A DNA stretch of 64,000 nucleotides from Adiantum capillus-veneris (lineage: Eukaryota > Streptophyta > Polypodiopsida > Polypodiales > Pteridaceae). Below, piece after piece: positions 9,849 through 21,974 of the stretch. The position numbers and the translations under genes were made by a program. Within the stretch, counting starts at the first letter, position 1; each line of letters opens with the position of its first letter. The notes under the pieces are model-generated. The model had not been told where the DNA came from, searched no databases, and saw only the letters and a program-made list of their open reading frames with translations. The DNA lies in NCBI GenBank assembly GCA_014529385.2, contig CM043968.1:5248501-5312500 (forward strand). Reading direction: 5' to 3'.

Positions 9849-9854
9849 TTTATA
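9849..9854 (-). promoter_or_regulatory. TATA box candidate of the left LTR
   Basis: The minus strand reads CACTATAAAGGTC. The right copy has CACTATACAGGTC at the matching place (about 14139-14144). If the repeats are LTRs this would start transcription about 500 bases before the LTR end. Confidence 0.35.
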
Positions 9855-9975
9855 GTGGGGGGTCTTCAATTTTGGAAACTGCCTTCACATTTCAACATCT
9901 GGCATCTCAATTTTGGCATCTTTTGGAAGGGGTAGTTGCCTTGCTTCATCTGCTCAATTCCTCTCTCTTGCACTT

Positions 9976-9999
9976 GGGGGGGGGGGGGGGGGGGGGGGG
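9976..9999. repeat. Poly-G run (24 G)
   Basis: A homopolymer of G directly followed by C-ATTAGCGATGTCCCTATTG. The matching run in the right repeat is 14266-14291, followed by A-ATTAGCGATGTCGCTAT. Confidence 0.9.
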
Positions 10000-10309
10000 C
10001 ATTAGCGATGTCCCTATTGCTCCCTATGCATTTTTACCTTTTCATCTTTTTCCTCATTTTTTTACCCCTTCTGGGGAGCTTAGCTTACATTGCCTCTTTG
10101 GCCTAGCTTTGACCCAGCTCCCTCCAGTCTTCTTTCTCTCTATTTCTCTCTCCTTCTTCTCCCTTTTGGTCTGGCCTCTCTCCTTTGCTTTTTTCCCTTG
10201 CTCTCTCCTTTTTTTCCCTTGCTCTCTCCTTTTTATCCTCCTTGCTTTCACCTCTATTTGGCCGGCCTTGCAATGTCCCCTTTGCACTTGGTCCACATGG
10301 CTGCCCTCA

Positions 10310-10434
<125 letters not shown>

Positions 10435-10525
10435 GCTCACTCTACTACCGCAAGAACCCCTCTTGGCATTAGACCCGGTTGCTCTGTCCCTCTTTTTACC
10501 CCTGCAGGATGTGCCCCTTACCCTA

Positions 10526-10547
10526 CCATTAGCGATATCGCTAATGG
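10526..10547. repeat. 22-bp palindrome followed by poly-G
   Basis: The arm CCATTAGCGAT is followed by its exact complement and then by a G run to 10556. In the right repeat (14791-14812) the centre carries one mismatch and the G run is 14811-14823. Confidence 0.9.
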
Positions 10548-11675
10548 GGGGGGGGGTCTTCTTTTAAAAGACGGGGCGGGGCTACCGCCCGTGTGAACTC
10601 GGCCTCCATTGGGAGCGTCATGCCACGTCATCTGAATACACCGCCAACAAGCCGCCCACCACCACTGGCTATCCCCTCATCACGCGGGCACGCCGCCGAC
10701 GCTGCCCCTCCTAGCCAAAACCAGCACGCAGCGCCCGACAGGGCCGCCCTCGCATTCCGCCATAGCCAACGGGTGGGGAGATCCCCACTCCTTTATACAC
10801 TCTCCAAAGACTCCACCCTGTGGCCCTTATACCATGAGGCCGGGGTTTTGGTCCATCCTTAAGTGTTGGCCATTCTGTGCTCAGTTGGCCCATGCATGCC
10901 ATTAAGCCCCAACAAAAGCCCGCATCCCCAACTTCGAGCGTACATACTGGCTCCACAAACCGACTTTGACGTGGCCTTGAACGGAGCACCCCAAACCCGA
11001 AAAAAAACATCTGGCCCTTCAAGTTCGCCACAAATTTCCAACTTTGATCGGTCATTTCTCCGTGCTCCAACCTCAGATTCACATGCCGTCGACTCCGACT
11101 AGCTCCACATAGTGCATACCATCCATCAAACACCTGGCGAGCTCCAAAGAACATCAGATGGTGTGTTTTTAAATGCGGTCGACTGGGCCCATAACTGGCC
11201 TGCGAAAAATATTCAACTAATCATAACTTGCTAAACAGAGCTCCGTTTTGCATTTGAGAAGATAGCATGTTCCATAATTCAAGCTCTATGCATCTATCTG
11301 CTCACATCTACCTAGGGTACCTGTCCTCAGCTGCCCTGCCTGTCGGGGGTCTGCTATACCCTCAATCTTTGAACTACAATACCTTGAGCACCGGGGCTCC
11401 GTTTGACGAGCCATTCGGACCGGCTTCTAGAGCACATTGAACACTACATTCCAGAGCACTGAATTGGCATTTTGGGCACCTTCATTTGTCATTCCAATTG
11501 GGAAAACTTGGAGCTATTTTAGCCTAAAAATCTTCTTCGGGCATACATTCCCGCTTCCTTTTGGCTGCCCAGGACCTTGGTACCTACCCTAGCCTTCTGC
11601 ACCGCACCTGCCTGCACCTTCTGCTTGGCATGGACCACTTCCCAGCATGGACCAACTTTGGTTGCACCATCATTG

Positions 11676-11686
11676 CCCACCCCCTC
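11676..11686 (-). other. Polypurine tract of element B
   Basis: On the minus strand GAGGGGGTGGG ends six bases before the first base of the left repeat (TGGTGCAACC). This position and composition fit the plus-strand primer of an LTR element. Confidence 0.45.
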
Positions 11687-11855
11687 GTTGAACATTTATG
11701 TTCAACCACACATGGGCTTATTGCACTAAAAAACTGCACACCAAAAAAAGACTCTCTGCACACCACAAAAACACCTAGCATATATACATAAACTGGAATC
11801 TGCTACCCGCCACCTTTGCTCATGCGGGTTGCCCAACCCCCTGCTTTACCTGTCA

Positions 11856-13620
11856 TCAACCTCCTGGATCAAACACCTTGCATTGGTCTCCTCCGTCCGC
11901 CTGTAACAAATTTGCATAGTGCCACACCAAGGCACATAACCAACTACATAGCCAAACTTCCAGGATCATACTTCTACCACTCCAAGTACTCATCGATAAA
12001 CTGCCCACTTGCATCCAAGCACCTCCAAGAACACCAAATGGATCACCATTGCGCTCACCATCCAAAAACATACTTGCACCATCGCTCGCACCAAGTAGAC
12101 CTGGCATACTTGACATACTTAACACACCCTCCCAACAATGTAAAGCTAGATCTTCATCTAGCAGATCCTGTACTTTCTCAACAGCACACTGCACAGCTTC
12201 CTTTATTAGCATCCCCTTCAACCATCACTCATAGACCTCCTTAGAAATCTTGGACACCGCCTTGGAATCCGCATCACTTGTCATAGAGTGCACTTGATGC
12301 ATAGAAAGCACCTCTATCTTTGACTCCGCACTGTCCTTTTCACCTGCCATGCACTCAATTCCAGCATCGTCGAGATCCTCCTCTTCAACTGGCCCTTCAA
12401 GGTCGATAAGCACCACCTGCCTGTCGACTGCAGCAACCACCTGTTCTTCTACCGTTGCATCAAGATCCACCAAAGAAGAGAAACTCGTTCTCTATCGCAT
12501 TACCCTCGTCTTCTTCCATGGGCACGACTGCTCTATTCCTCTTGGCAAAACTTTGCACCTGTTGCACCACTATGGCATACTCCATTGCTACCTTCGCCAA
12601 CACGACCATTAGCATGGCACTTCACACCGGCTTTACCTGCACATCATCACTCGTAGGCCTAGACCGCTCCACTTGGTCTTCACTAGGTACCTCGGCTCAC
12701 ACTTTATGTTGCTCCTTGCACATATTCACTACCTCTCCACTCACATGTAAGAGGTCAAACTCATCATACCTGGATTGAGACGACTCGGTCTCCCAAATTG
12801 AATCTACATCCATAGATATACTATCACTCGACCCAATCTCCTCTTCTGTTTCAAGCTCAGGAACCTCCTCTAGCTTCACCGCTTTGACCTTGTCTGTAAA
12901 CTGCACTTTTTGCTCTTTGCCACACATCAATGGAGCTTCAACAACCACACTCGACCTTGGCATCACATCCTTTGTCCACTTTGGAACCACATGCACTTCC
13001 TCCACCATTGGAACCACTATAGTTGGCATCTTCGGCATAGGAACCACCCTGTCTCTGTGTAACCAAAGAACCCTTGGTTCCTTTCGCACTTGCACTTCTC
13101 TTTGCACCACCTGTGGCTCAGCTACCACCGCATTACACTGCCTTGGCATCATTGCGCCATGCAAACACCTTTTAGCTTCACGCTTCTGCAAAATTCTTTT
13201 GGCTCGCCCTCTTGATAGAGCTACCACCTCTTCATACGACACCGGGCCATCTATCTCCACCTTATCGTGCACTTCTTCATGCAATCAATCCATGATTTTA
13301 CTCAATTTCAAATAACTGGCATTTTTTGCAGCAGTTACCTTGATCAATTTCCCCCAAAGGGCTTCGAATTCCTATTCAAACACTTGAAAATCACCCTCCA
13401 AGCTTTGATTCAATCCATACAGCTTCCACTTTACTTCATCCAGCTGTGCATCCGCAACAAATCTGCTTCAAAAAGCCATCTCCAAGGCTTTGCAATCTGA
13501 CTTGTCTTCATCACCAAGGCCATCGAACCATAGCCTCACTTTACCACGAACTAGGAGCGGGAACACATGTACCACACCATCTTCTCCTGATAAACTGCTT
13601 TCCAACACAAACAACCCATA
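11856..13620 (-). pseudogene. Gag-like frame of element B
   Basis: Reading left from 13620, the first part is VFPLLVRGKVRLWFDGL, then RFVADAQLDEVKWKLYGLNQ and EALWGKLIKVTAAKNASYL. This is the pattern of a retrotransposon gag capsid domain, with in-frame stops near 13490, 13375 and 13288. It continues as a 195-codon open frame (13284-12697) with EVVALSRGRAKRILQKREAKR and a very acidic, valine-rich tail. A further frame (12473-11856, one stop) is acidic too (DLDATVEEQVVAAVDRQVVL). No zinc knuckle, protease or RT was found. It would package RNA if intact. Confidence 0.55.
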
Positions 13621-13626
13621 GTCTTG

Positions 13627-14607
13627 AACACAAGGGCCTCTCTATAGCTCAGGGTATCCACAGTACCCCTATCCTCTTAAAAAACACCTTCAAAAACACA
13701 CTTCACACTAGCAGACCACCGCCCACCCAATTTCCACTGCTCACACACTCCACAAATCCACGACACAATGCACACCTATTGCCACGGTCTGTTTCTACCC
13801 TTACACTCACACGCAGCCACTCAATCTCACTCTCTCACACAAAACACCGTCAATCCGGGGGGCACACACTTCCACACAGCCGGTACCAAGGGGAAACACC
13901 AGAGCAGGAGAAAGAGAAGGGGGGAGGGGGAAACAACAACAAGAAGGGGAAACAGTGGCTCGATTGCACTTCACAAAACATGTACACGGGATTGCAACGC
14001 CATCACCATGGCCATTTTCACGAGAAAATACAAAGGGTTTTGACAGGCACACTCCTTTGTCAGAGAGCTCCACTTTGCAGGCTTCAAACGGCACAAAAAA
14101 GCCCCCAAAAAAGCCCCTAATTTGATTAAAATTTGACCTGTATAGTGGGGGGTCTTCAATTTTGGAAACTGCCTTCACATTTGAACATCTGGCATCTCAA
14201 TTTTGGCATCTTTTGGAAGGGGTAGCTGCCTTGCTTCATCTCCTCAATTCCTCTCTCTTGCAATTGGGGGGGGGGGGGGGGGGGGGGGGGGAATTAGCGA
14301 TGTCGCTATTTGTCCCTATGCATTTTTACCTTTTTCTATTTTTCCTCATTTTTTTACCCCTTTTGGGAAGCTTAGCTTACACTGCCTCTTTGGCCTAGCT
14401 TTGACCCGTCTCCCTCCAACCTTCTTTCTCTCTATTTATCTCTTCTTCTTCTCCGTTTTGTTTTGGCCTCTCTCCTTTGCGTTTTGCCCTTGCTCTCTCC
14501 TTTTTATCCCTTTGATTGGGTGCTGGGTCAGCTCCTCCTTGCTTTCACCTCTATTTGGCTGGCCTTGAAATGGCCCCTTTGAACTTGGCCCACATGGCTG
14601 CCCTCGA

Positions 14608-14700
<93 letters not shown>

Positions 14701-16049
14701 CCCACTCTACTGCCGCTGGAACCCCTCTTGAAATTAGACCTGGCTGCTCTAGCCCTCTCTTTACCCCTGCGGGACGTGCCCCTTACCGTACCATTAGCGA
14801 TACCGCTAATGGGGGGGGGGGGGCTCTTCTTTTAAAAGATGGGGCGGGGCTGCCGTCAGTGTGAACTCGGCCCCCATTGGGAGCGCCATGCCATGTCATT
14901 TGAATACACCGCGAGCAAGCCACCCACCACCACTGGCTATCCCCTCCTCATGCGGACATGCGCCACCGGCGCTGCCCCTCCTGGCCAAAACCAGCGCGCA
15001 ACGCCCGACAGGGCCGCCCGTGCATTCCGCCATAGCCAACGGGTGGGGAGATCCCCGCTACTTCATACACTCTCCAAAGACTCCATGTTGTGGCCCTTAT
15101 ACCATGAGTCAGGGGGGCCCTATCATTGCATGTGGGATAATCCCGTCCGCGTGGCAACTTCTCATCCCTTTGGTCTTTGAACTCCAAGAAAAAAACTGTG
15201 TTCTCTACGAAAACCACTAATTTTTTGGTCCATCCTTAAGTGTTGGCCATTCTCTGCTCAGTTGGCCCATGCACTGGCCGTTAAACCCCAACAAAAGCCC
15301 GCATCCCCGACTTCGAGCGTACATACCGGCTCTGCAAACCAATTTTGACGTGGCCTTGAACGGAGCACCCCAAACCGGAAAAAAACATCTGGCCCTTCAA
15401 GTTTGCCACAAATTGCCAACTTTGATCGGTCATTTCTCCACGCCCCAACCTTAGATTCACATGCCGTCGACTCTGACTAGCTCCATATAGTGCACACCAT
15501 CCACCAGATACCTGGCGTCAAGCTCCAGAAAATACCAGATGATGCATTTTTCAATGCGATCGACTGGGCCCATAACTCGCCCCCAGAAAATCTTCAATTG
15601 ATCATAACTTACTAACCAGAGCTTCGATTCGCATTTCAAGAAGACATGCACACTCCATAATTTGAGCTCTATGCATTTATCTGCTGACTTCTACCTGGGC
15701 TTCCTACCTGAGCTGCCCTGCTTGTTGGGGATCTGCTACACCCTCAATCTTTGAACTAAAATATCTTGAGCACCGTGGCTCCGTTGACGAGCCGTCTGTG
15801 TTGGATTCTAGAGCACATTGATCACTACATTCTAGAGCAGTGACTTGGCATTTTGGGCACCTTCATATGTCATTCCAATTGAGCCAACTAGGAGCTATTT
15901 TAGCCTAAAAAGCTGCCTTGGGCATACATTCCCGCTTCCCTTTGGCTACCTAGAACCTTGGTACCTGCCCTAGCCTTCTGCATTGCACCTGCCTGCACCC
16001 TGTGCTTGGCATAAACCACTTCCCACCATGGACAACTTTGGTTGCACCA
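13627..16049 (-). repeat. Right LTR-like direct repeat of element B
   Basis: Copy of 9336-11669 with the same internal order: poly-G 14266-14291, (CT)n 14612-14698, palindrome 14791-14812, G run 14811-14823. It has about 100 extra bases near 15107-15225. In minus orientation it is the upstream (5') copy. Confidence 0.75.
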
Positions 16050-16561
16050 GCGACACCAAATGTGGGACGCGTGTCTAACCTCACTATCCTATCTTATTGC
16101 AGTATTAGCGAGAACCATCATTAAATTGTCAATCCATGGGATGAAGCTGATGTGACTAGTGAATAGAGGCTACAAGAGGGTGTCAATCTCTCGGAAAACA
16201 ACTAAAAATCACATCTAACTCATGCTACACTCAAGTGACAGAAATCACTAAAAGCCAATCACTCATCGCAAACAAATCACATCCTTTGCAGCATCAAATG
16301 ACATCCAAACGTAACGTAACTTCTAGGACATGTTTATAAGACCTAAGCACACATTCTTATGGTCGCAAATCCAACTTTAGGTCAAAGTGCCAAAATCAAG
16401 AGTATTAACAGCAGTGGATTTTTGACCTAGTCGTTCTTGACCCAGAATGCATCTAAATGCTTAGCAATGATCCCCCAATACCCCACCTATGATTAGTTTT
16501 TTATTTGAAAGTGTAAATTCCTAGTTATGATCAAATTAGGCCGCGGATCGGCGACACCAAA
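16050..16561. repeat. 490-bp segment flanked by 11-bp direct repeats
   Basis: GCGACACCAAA occurs at 16050-16060 and 16551-16561. The enclosed 490 bp begins TGTGGGACGCG and ends CGCGGATCG. It has no terminal inverted repeat and no coding frame. On the minus strand both repeats read TTTGGTGTCGC, loosely like a degenerate tRNA-Asp primer site, so an LTR fragment is an alternative to a target-site duplication. Confidence 0.45.
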
Positions 16562-16973
16562 AGCTACAAATTACTGTGAAGTGCTTACGTCAATGCGTAG
16601 AGCTCTTACTTGTGGTTGCAATTCAACAAACGCGACTGCAATGTGACAAATGGGGAGGGAGTAGGAAGCGCTAGAAGGAGAGAAGTGAGCGCTGTTAGCT
16701 CACCCTGTGTATTTCATTATCCAAAAACTTTTAAATAACTTACAAAAATTGGCTTTTATACCTTAGCCAAGGTTTTTGGTGGTCAGAAATAATAATCTGG
16801 GAGTTCTACCAAAGATGGGTAATGACAGGTTGATATAATTTGGAAGCTTGTAGCCCCAGCTCATCAATTACAAGGTTTATCCAAAAATTAGGAGTTACAA
16901 TATTCCCGATGTATCAAAATAATAAGTATTTTTACAATGAGAACTTCAAAAAATGGTATCCGTGGTATCTGTG
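16562..16973. other. No feature seen
   Basis: Unique-looking non-coding sequence between the 11-bp repeat and the transposase relic. I see no frame, repeat or regulatory signature I can support. Confidence 0.4.
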
Positions 16974-18038
16974 TTAGCTTGTTGCTAACATCGGTGTTGC
17001 TAACACCGATGTTAGCTTGTTGCTAACATCGGTTGATAGCCTCTTCTCCATGCAACACCTCATTATATAAAAATCAGAGTCTTCCTCCTCAGTGTTGATT
17101 GCAAAGTGATCTCCAACTCGTAAGGCATCACTCAAATCATCATGATGGTTAGCATACATAGGTGCATCAATCTCCTCGTCACTTGAAACATCTTCATCTA
17201 TGTCAGCCTCTTTTGGTATGATCCTCAAGTACTACCATGCTTCTATGTGAGCTTTGTTTGCACATCTTCTCCATGGACCATGCACACAAGCATGACAAAA
17301 GCAGGACAAATTTCTACAGTTCAATGCAGTCGTATCTGTTGAAGAGAAACCATTCACACAATGCATCAAACGTGATCCACTAATTTTCTTGTAATCCCAT
17401 TCTACATCTCTCAGCACATCACCGACCTTGATTTCCCGACAAGAACCTATCGATCTTGTTCGATGATGACCATCAATCTTTCCTATTTTTTCATTAGGGT
17501 GAGGTAATTGATCACTATTACTGCATTATACATGGTATGTCCATCCACCTTCAATTGCTCATGGGTTAATTCCCTCTTTATGACCGCGCCAGCACCGTCA
17601 TGTTCACCTTTTCCATGACCTGACCCAAAATAGTTGTGCATCATCTCAAGCCTAATAAGCTGAGAGAACCTTGCAACAAAGAAGAAAAGCCTTCGTTCTT
17701 TGAATTGTGATGATGCACCATCATACCATACGCAATGTTGCTTTAAACAAAAACCCTAGTCCTTCAACCACTGGTCGTGCAAAAGACACCAGTGTTGAAC
17801 GAACAATGTGTCATGCACATTGTCATTGGATATATAAAAATGGAGAATTTTTATGATGTTGCCCATTGTCAAGAGCCACACATATACTGCCACTTACTGT
17901 AGGGTCACAAACATCACAAGCACAACGACAAGAGCCTCCATGTACTCCAAACCTACCTTGACACATTTGGTTGAAAGCATCTTTTAGATAGACAACCTGC
18001 ACATGATATTCGTAGCAATAGGTATTGCGGTCTTGCAA
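16974..18038 (-). pseudogene. Element C: transposase-like gene, broken
   Basis: A minus-strand relic in three pieces. The N part (18038-17823) has CRCACDVCDP. The core (about 17820-17485, one TAG) has HCVWYDGASSQFKERRLFF, then MMHNYFGSGHGKGEHDGAG and AVIKREL. The C part (17417-16974, one TAG) has CFCHACVHGPWRRCANKAHIEAW and DHFAINTEEEDSDFYIMRC. The paired motifs W-x-D-G-A-S-S-Q-F-K and G-H-G-K-G-x-x-D-G-A-G-A are ones I associate with an uncharacterised, widely dispersed DDE-transposase-like family. Clustered cysteines suggest zinc binding. No terminal inverted repeats were identified. Family placement is from memory of motif style. Confidence 0.5.
16984..17016. repeat. 15-bp stem hairpin
   Basis: GCTAACATCGGTGTT and its exact complement are separated by GCT. 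A 23-bp segment beginning GTTAGCTTGTTGC also repeats on either side (about 16974 and 17011). It lies at the 3' end of the transposase relic C. Confidence 0.85.
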
Positions 18039-18485
18039 TTTTTGAACAAAAAAAGGACTTCAAATTATCAAAGCATCTCAATGAAATGCACATTGTCGGA
18101 TGCATTTTGAAACCGCCTATAAAATTCCACCTTCACAAAAAAGTAGGTAATAAAGAGATAATGTGAGAGCAAACAACCAAAATGGTTGGTACCATCACCC
18201 ACAAGTTATAACACCCACTCTCGTGTTTGAGAGATACCCCTCCCCGGGGGTCTATGCACAAAATATACAATTTACACTTTTATACAATTTTCAATATACA
18301 TCACAGTTGCAAAAGCATTTGCATAGGGGAGGAATTCTTAGTGCCCAACCAAGCACGGAGTATAAGCCATGAGTCAGACTGCATCCAGAGGTACCTAGTG
18401 ACCAGTGCTGCCCATGAATGAAAGCGTACTCGAGAAAAATATAACATTGTGGAGGGTGAATATATGTGTACACCGCGTTGCGGGA

Positions 18486-18486
<1 letters not shown>
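18039..18486. other. No gene seen upstream of relic C
   Basis: Short unrelated frames only. This may be the 5' flank of the element C gene. No promoter signature was identified. Confidence 0.35.

Positions 18487-18542
<56 letters not shown>
18487..18542. repeat. (GA)n microsatellite
   Basis: About 28 GA units without interruption. The leucine-serine frames that cross it on the minus strand are artefacts of the repeat. Confidence 0.95.
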
Positions 18543-18546
<4 letters not shown>

Positions 18547-20787
18547 AGTGGAGGGTGAAATAGAGTGCACAGAGACATGAGAAGATGACAACAGAGAATC
18601 TTTAAATGCCCATCTAAATGGAACAAGAAACCATGTATTAATGCAATGACAAAATCTGGGTATATCATAACATCAAAAAAAAAGTTTATGGCAAAATAAC
18701 TAGTAGAGCACCGGACCCTGTGTAGGGATTGACAGGTTCACCCATCCACTTCCGTTCAACTACGGAAAGATAGAATTTCACTTCGTTGAGAGCGAGCCAA
18801 AACACCTCCAACCTACCTGAGCCAGACATAAGCTTAGGACGCTTCGCCTCCCTCCATAAGCCCGAGCTCTGAAAGGATCCCAAGTACTAGTAGGTGGCAG
18901 GATATCAACAAAAACCATACAAGTTTAGGCGCCACACCTCTTCGATGCGCAGCACCGGGTGTTTAGGCAAAGCCAAGGCAAAATCCCCTACGTGTTAGCC
19001 ATGTAGGTCATTCAACCACCGATGCACTAACCGTGTAGATGAGCCTAACAAAAAGAAGAAGACCTAAGCAACACCCCCGATCCAACAAAGCCCCAAGTCA
19101 ACGAACCTTTAGTCTAAGGCTAAGCGATGTAGGTGATCCTAGTCTTGTAGCGACGCTGCCACGAGAAACATAACACATGAGTCCAATCACAATAGTATTT
19201 CCCATATGCACAAACAATCTTTTCCAAGGAGTTAGACCGTACATGGCCTCTAACCTTACACATCTTCCATAAACCATCCAAATCACTTCATGATCCAATC
19301 ACAAAACCATAAAACATAATCCAATCACATCAGACAGGCGAGCACTCCACCTAACTTAGATGAGGTACGACCAATACTGCATAACCACTTTAGAACATAA
19401 CATGGCTGCAAAAATTTTGGCAACATTTCAACAACATAACCATATCCAAAAAAAAAAAAGAGCCACATCAGCTTACACCATAGAATATACATCATAATCC
19501 ATAAGGGAATCTCAGCCCTTGACCATGAATCATAATCACACTAAACCAACTCCCACACTTGGAGTTTGACACATCCCCTGCAATCAATCGGAGTCTACAC
19601 ACATGTGACTCTTAAGACATGATTCTTTCATACATCAAAAGAGTCCAAACAACAACTAATCATGATATAAAAATCCAATTATTACCACATCCAACTATGC
19701 AAAGTTGATGCATCACATCTGCACTTCACATCCCTAGCAGATAGAGCTAGTGTTGGCCTAGGAAGGTGGAAAGAAATCACAATTATGCATATGAGGTATC
19801 CAAATCAATCCATGAGTTCACATACATCATATGATAACATTCCATCACCATAAACATGATGCACAACAGCTCCGACCTTTAGGTCAACCATAAACCATAA
19901 CTTCACACATATGCAAAAAACAACTTTTTGGCATTTTTGGGAGTATGCAAAATATGCAATTGAAAGTATTTGACCTCCAATGTCTCAATCTCATCTCCAT
20001 AATATAGACTATCACTCTATTACATCACTTCACCCATATGATGGTACTCACACAAGAAATGGTAACCCCAAAAGAAAACCACTTTAATCATATCTGCCAA
20101 TACGGTTCGGGATGTTTAACCATATACTCTCACATAATTTTATGGCCATCTAATAGTTGAAATAACTCACGAAAACAAACCAAAAAACATATAAAAACAA
20201 CTCGATTAACTCACAACGTCATATAGTATCCCCCTTGGTAGCACGCCTATGCGTGTAGGTAAAACCGGTTATAGAGCGATTAATAACTCGCATTCTTGAG
20301 GTGATAAGGGAGACTTAAATTCATTTATCATCAAGTTTCATCAAGATTTTCAATTGGTTAAGTGGGTTTGCCCATCCGGTGAATCTATATAGTGGTTCTC
20401 CACGGAGCTTGGAGTCAAAAAATTTGGTTGTGTAGCTGGTAGCAAGCTGTTTTTTGACCATATCTCATAGATCGTGCGTGTTTTTCACATGACACCAAAG
20501 AGAGAAAATGTTCTAAATGATGTTTTTTAATCTCTGGTACAAAGGGCTCGGGATGATTCATAGCGGTTTGTGATTTATGACCAAAACAGTGTTCCTACCA
20601 TCTCTATGACGTGAAACAAAAAGCACTTTTTATGCACGTACATGACCATAAACACACCATGTGCATAAATCAACGTGTTAAACATGATGAAAATAATAAT
20701 GGGGAAACTTTGTATGTACTCGGTTGATCCATACATGCACTTGTATGTGAAAAAACAATCACCGAGAGGGTGACTACTCAGAAAAAC
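18543..20787. other. Non-coding, probably retroelement LTR or flank
   Basis: No coding frame I can support. Phrases such as 'gtgtag(g/a)t' recur near 18990-19140 and the composition resembles long plant gypsy LTRs. It may be part of the 3' LTR of element D, whose other edge is fixed at 21935, but I could not identify the terminal CA end. Confidence 0.3.
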
Positions 20788-20925
<138 letters not shown>

Positions 20926-21111
20926 GGCTATGGAGTTTAGAGCTTCTCATCGTGATTTAGAATCGATTAGGGGCTGTCAAAAGGCTTCTTGCTTTTCTGC
21001 AAGAGAGCGGTGATGAGAGCTACATAGACGTATCCGCCATGAAAGCTTTCGGAGAGCACGTACACCATGAACGAGAGAGAAGATAATAAGCAAGTAGAGA
21101 GAGAGAGAGTC

Positions 21112-21138
21112 CTTCTTCTTCTTCTTCTTCTTCTTCTT
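21112..21138. repeat. (TTC)n microsatellite
   Basis: About nine TTC units in the presumed LTR of element D. Confidence 0.85.
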
Positions 21139-21255
21139 GAGTGAAGAGCTTATGGAGATGGTGATGAAGAGCTTGCACCATTCCATATAATAGATACGTA
21201 TAGCCTTACGATAATAGACGCAACAGACGACACTGAAAACTAAGGCTTGCAAGTG

Positions 21256-21263
21256 AATTTATA
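21256..21263 (-). promoter_or_regulatory. TATA box candidate in the 3' LTR of element D
   Basis: The minus strand reads CCTATAAATTCAC, about 675 bases into the LTR that starts at 21935. This is a usual arrangement for a U3 promoter. Confidence 0.35.
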
Positions 21264-21935
21264 GGCTCTGTAGTTGGCTAGAGTGTGTCCCAAGCAAAAA
21301 ACTAGCGCTATTTTTTGAGTGAGGAATAGATACAAACTTTTGGGAACTTTGCTAAAAACATGCCTTTGCTTTTGGTGGTCAACTCTCCCACTTACCATTC
21401 AATTTTTACAGCAAAATTGGCCATCCGAGCAGTATCTGGCCAAGTAATGGAAACTGTAGCTAGACTTTGATGCACCGTAATATCTCGACATAATTAAGAC
21501 TTTTCCGTACTGCCGCGATGTATTTATGATACTGCTTTTTATAAAAATATTTCCCGTAAAAATCCTGTATGGTCCCGTTTTTGCTCCTGGTGATCATTTT
21601 TAAATTCGACCGAAACTAAAATTAATATTTTTATGTTTAGGTCATCATAGAAAGCACATTTCTTTTCAAAAACGTCAAAAGGAACAAAAAGAAAAAAGTA
21701 GCGTACAAAGCACTAAAAATCACGAAAAACTGAAAATAGAGTGAAAAGCACTCAAAAAGCAATTTTTTTCAAAACTGAACCAAACGTCCGTCTAACTTAC
21801 AGGAACATGGAAACGACCTTTCTTTTTACTTTAGAACCTTGCAATACTATCAATCAAGCATAAAATTTAGCAAAATAGATATTGAAAGCTAATTTTTTTA
21901 TTTTTAGAAGAGACCCAAAAATTGGGGATCTTACA

Positions 21936-21947
21936 TCCTCCCACACT
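21936..21947 (-). other. Polypurine tract and 3' LTR start of element D
   Basis: On the minus strand AGTGTGGGAGGA is followed at once by TGTAAGATCCCC, the start of a typical chromovirus LTR, 13 bases of purine-rich sequence after the pol frame ends. Confidence 0.7.
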
Positions 21948-21974
21948 TGAAAAATTTGAGGTGTCCTCACCTTG

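Noticed and set aside
10711-11154. 147-codon minus frame in the left LTR of B
   Set aside because: It is not preserved in the right LTR, where the matching frame is broken by the extra 100 bp. No domain was recognised.
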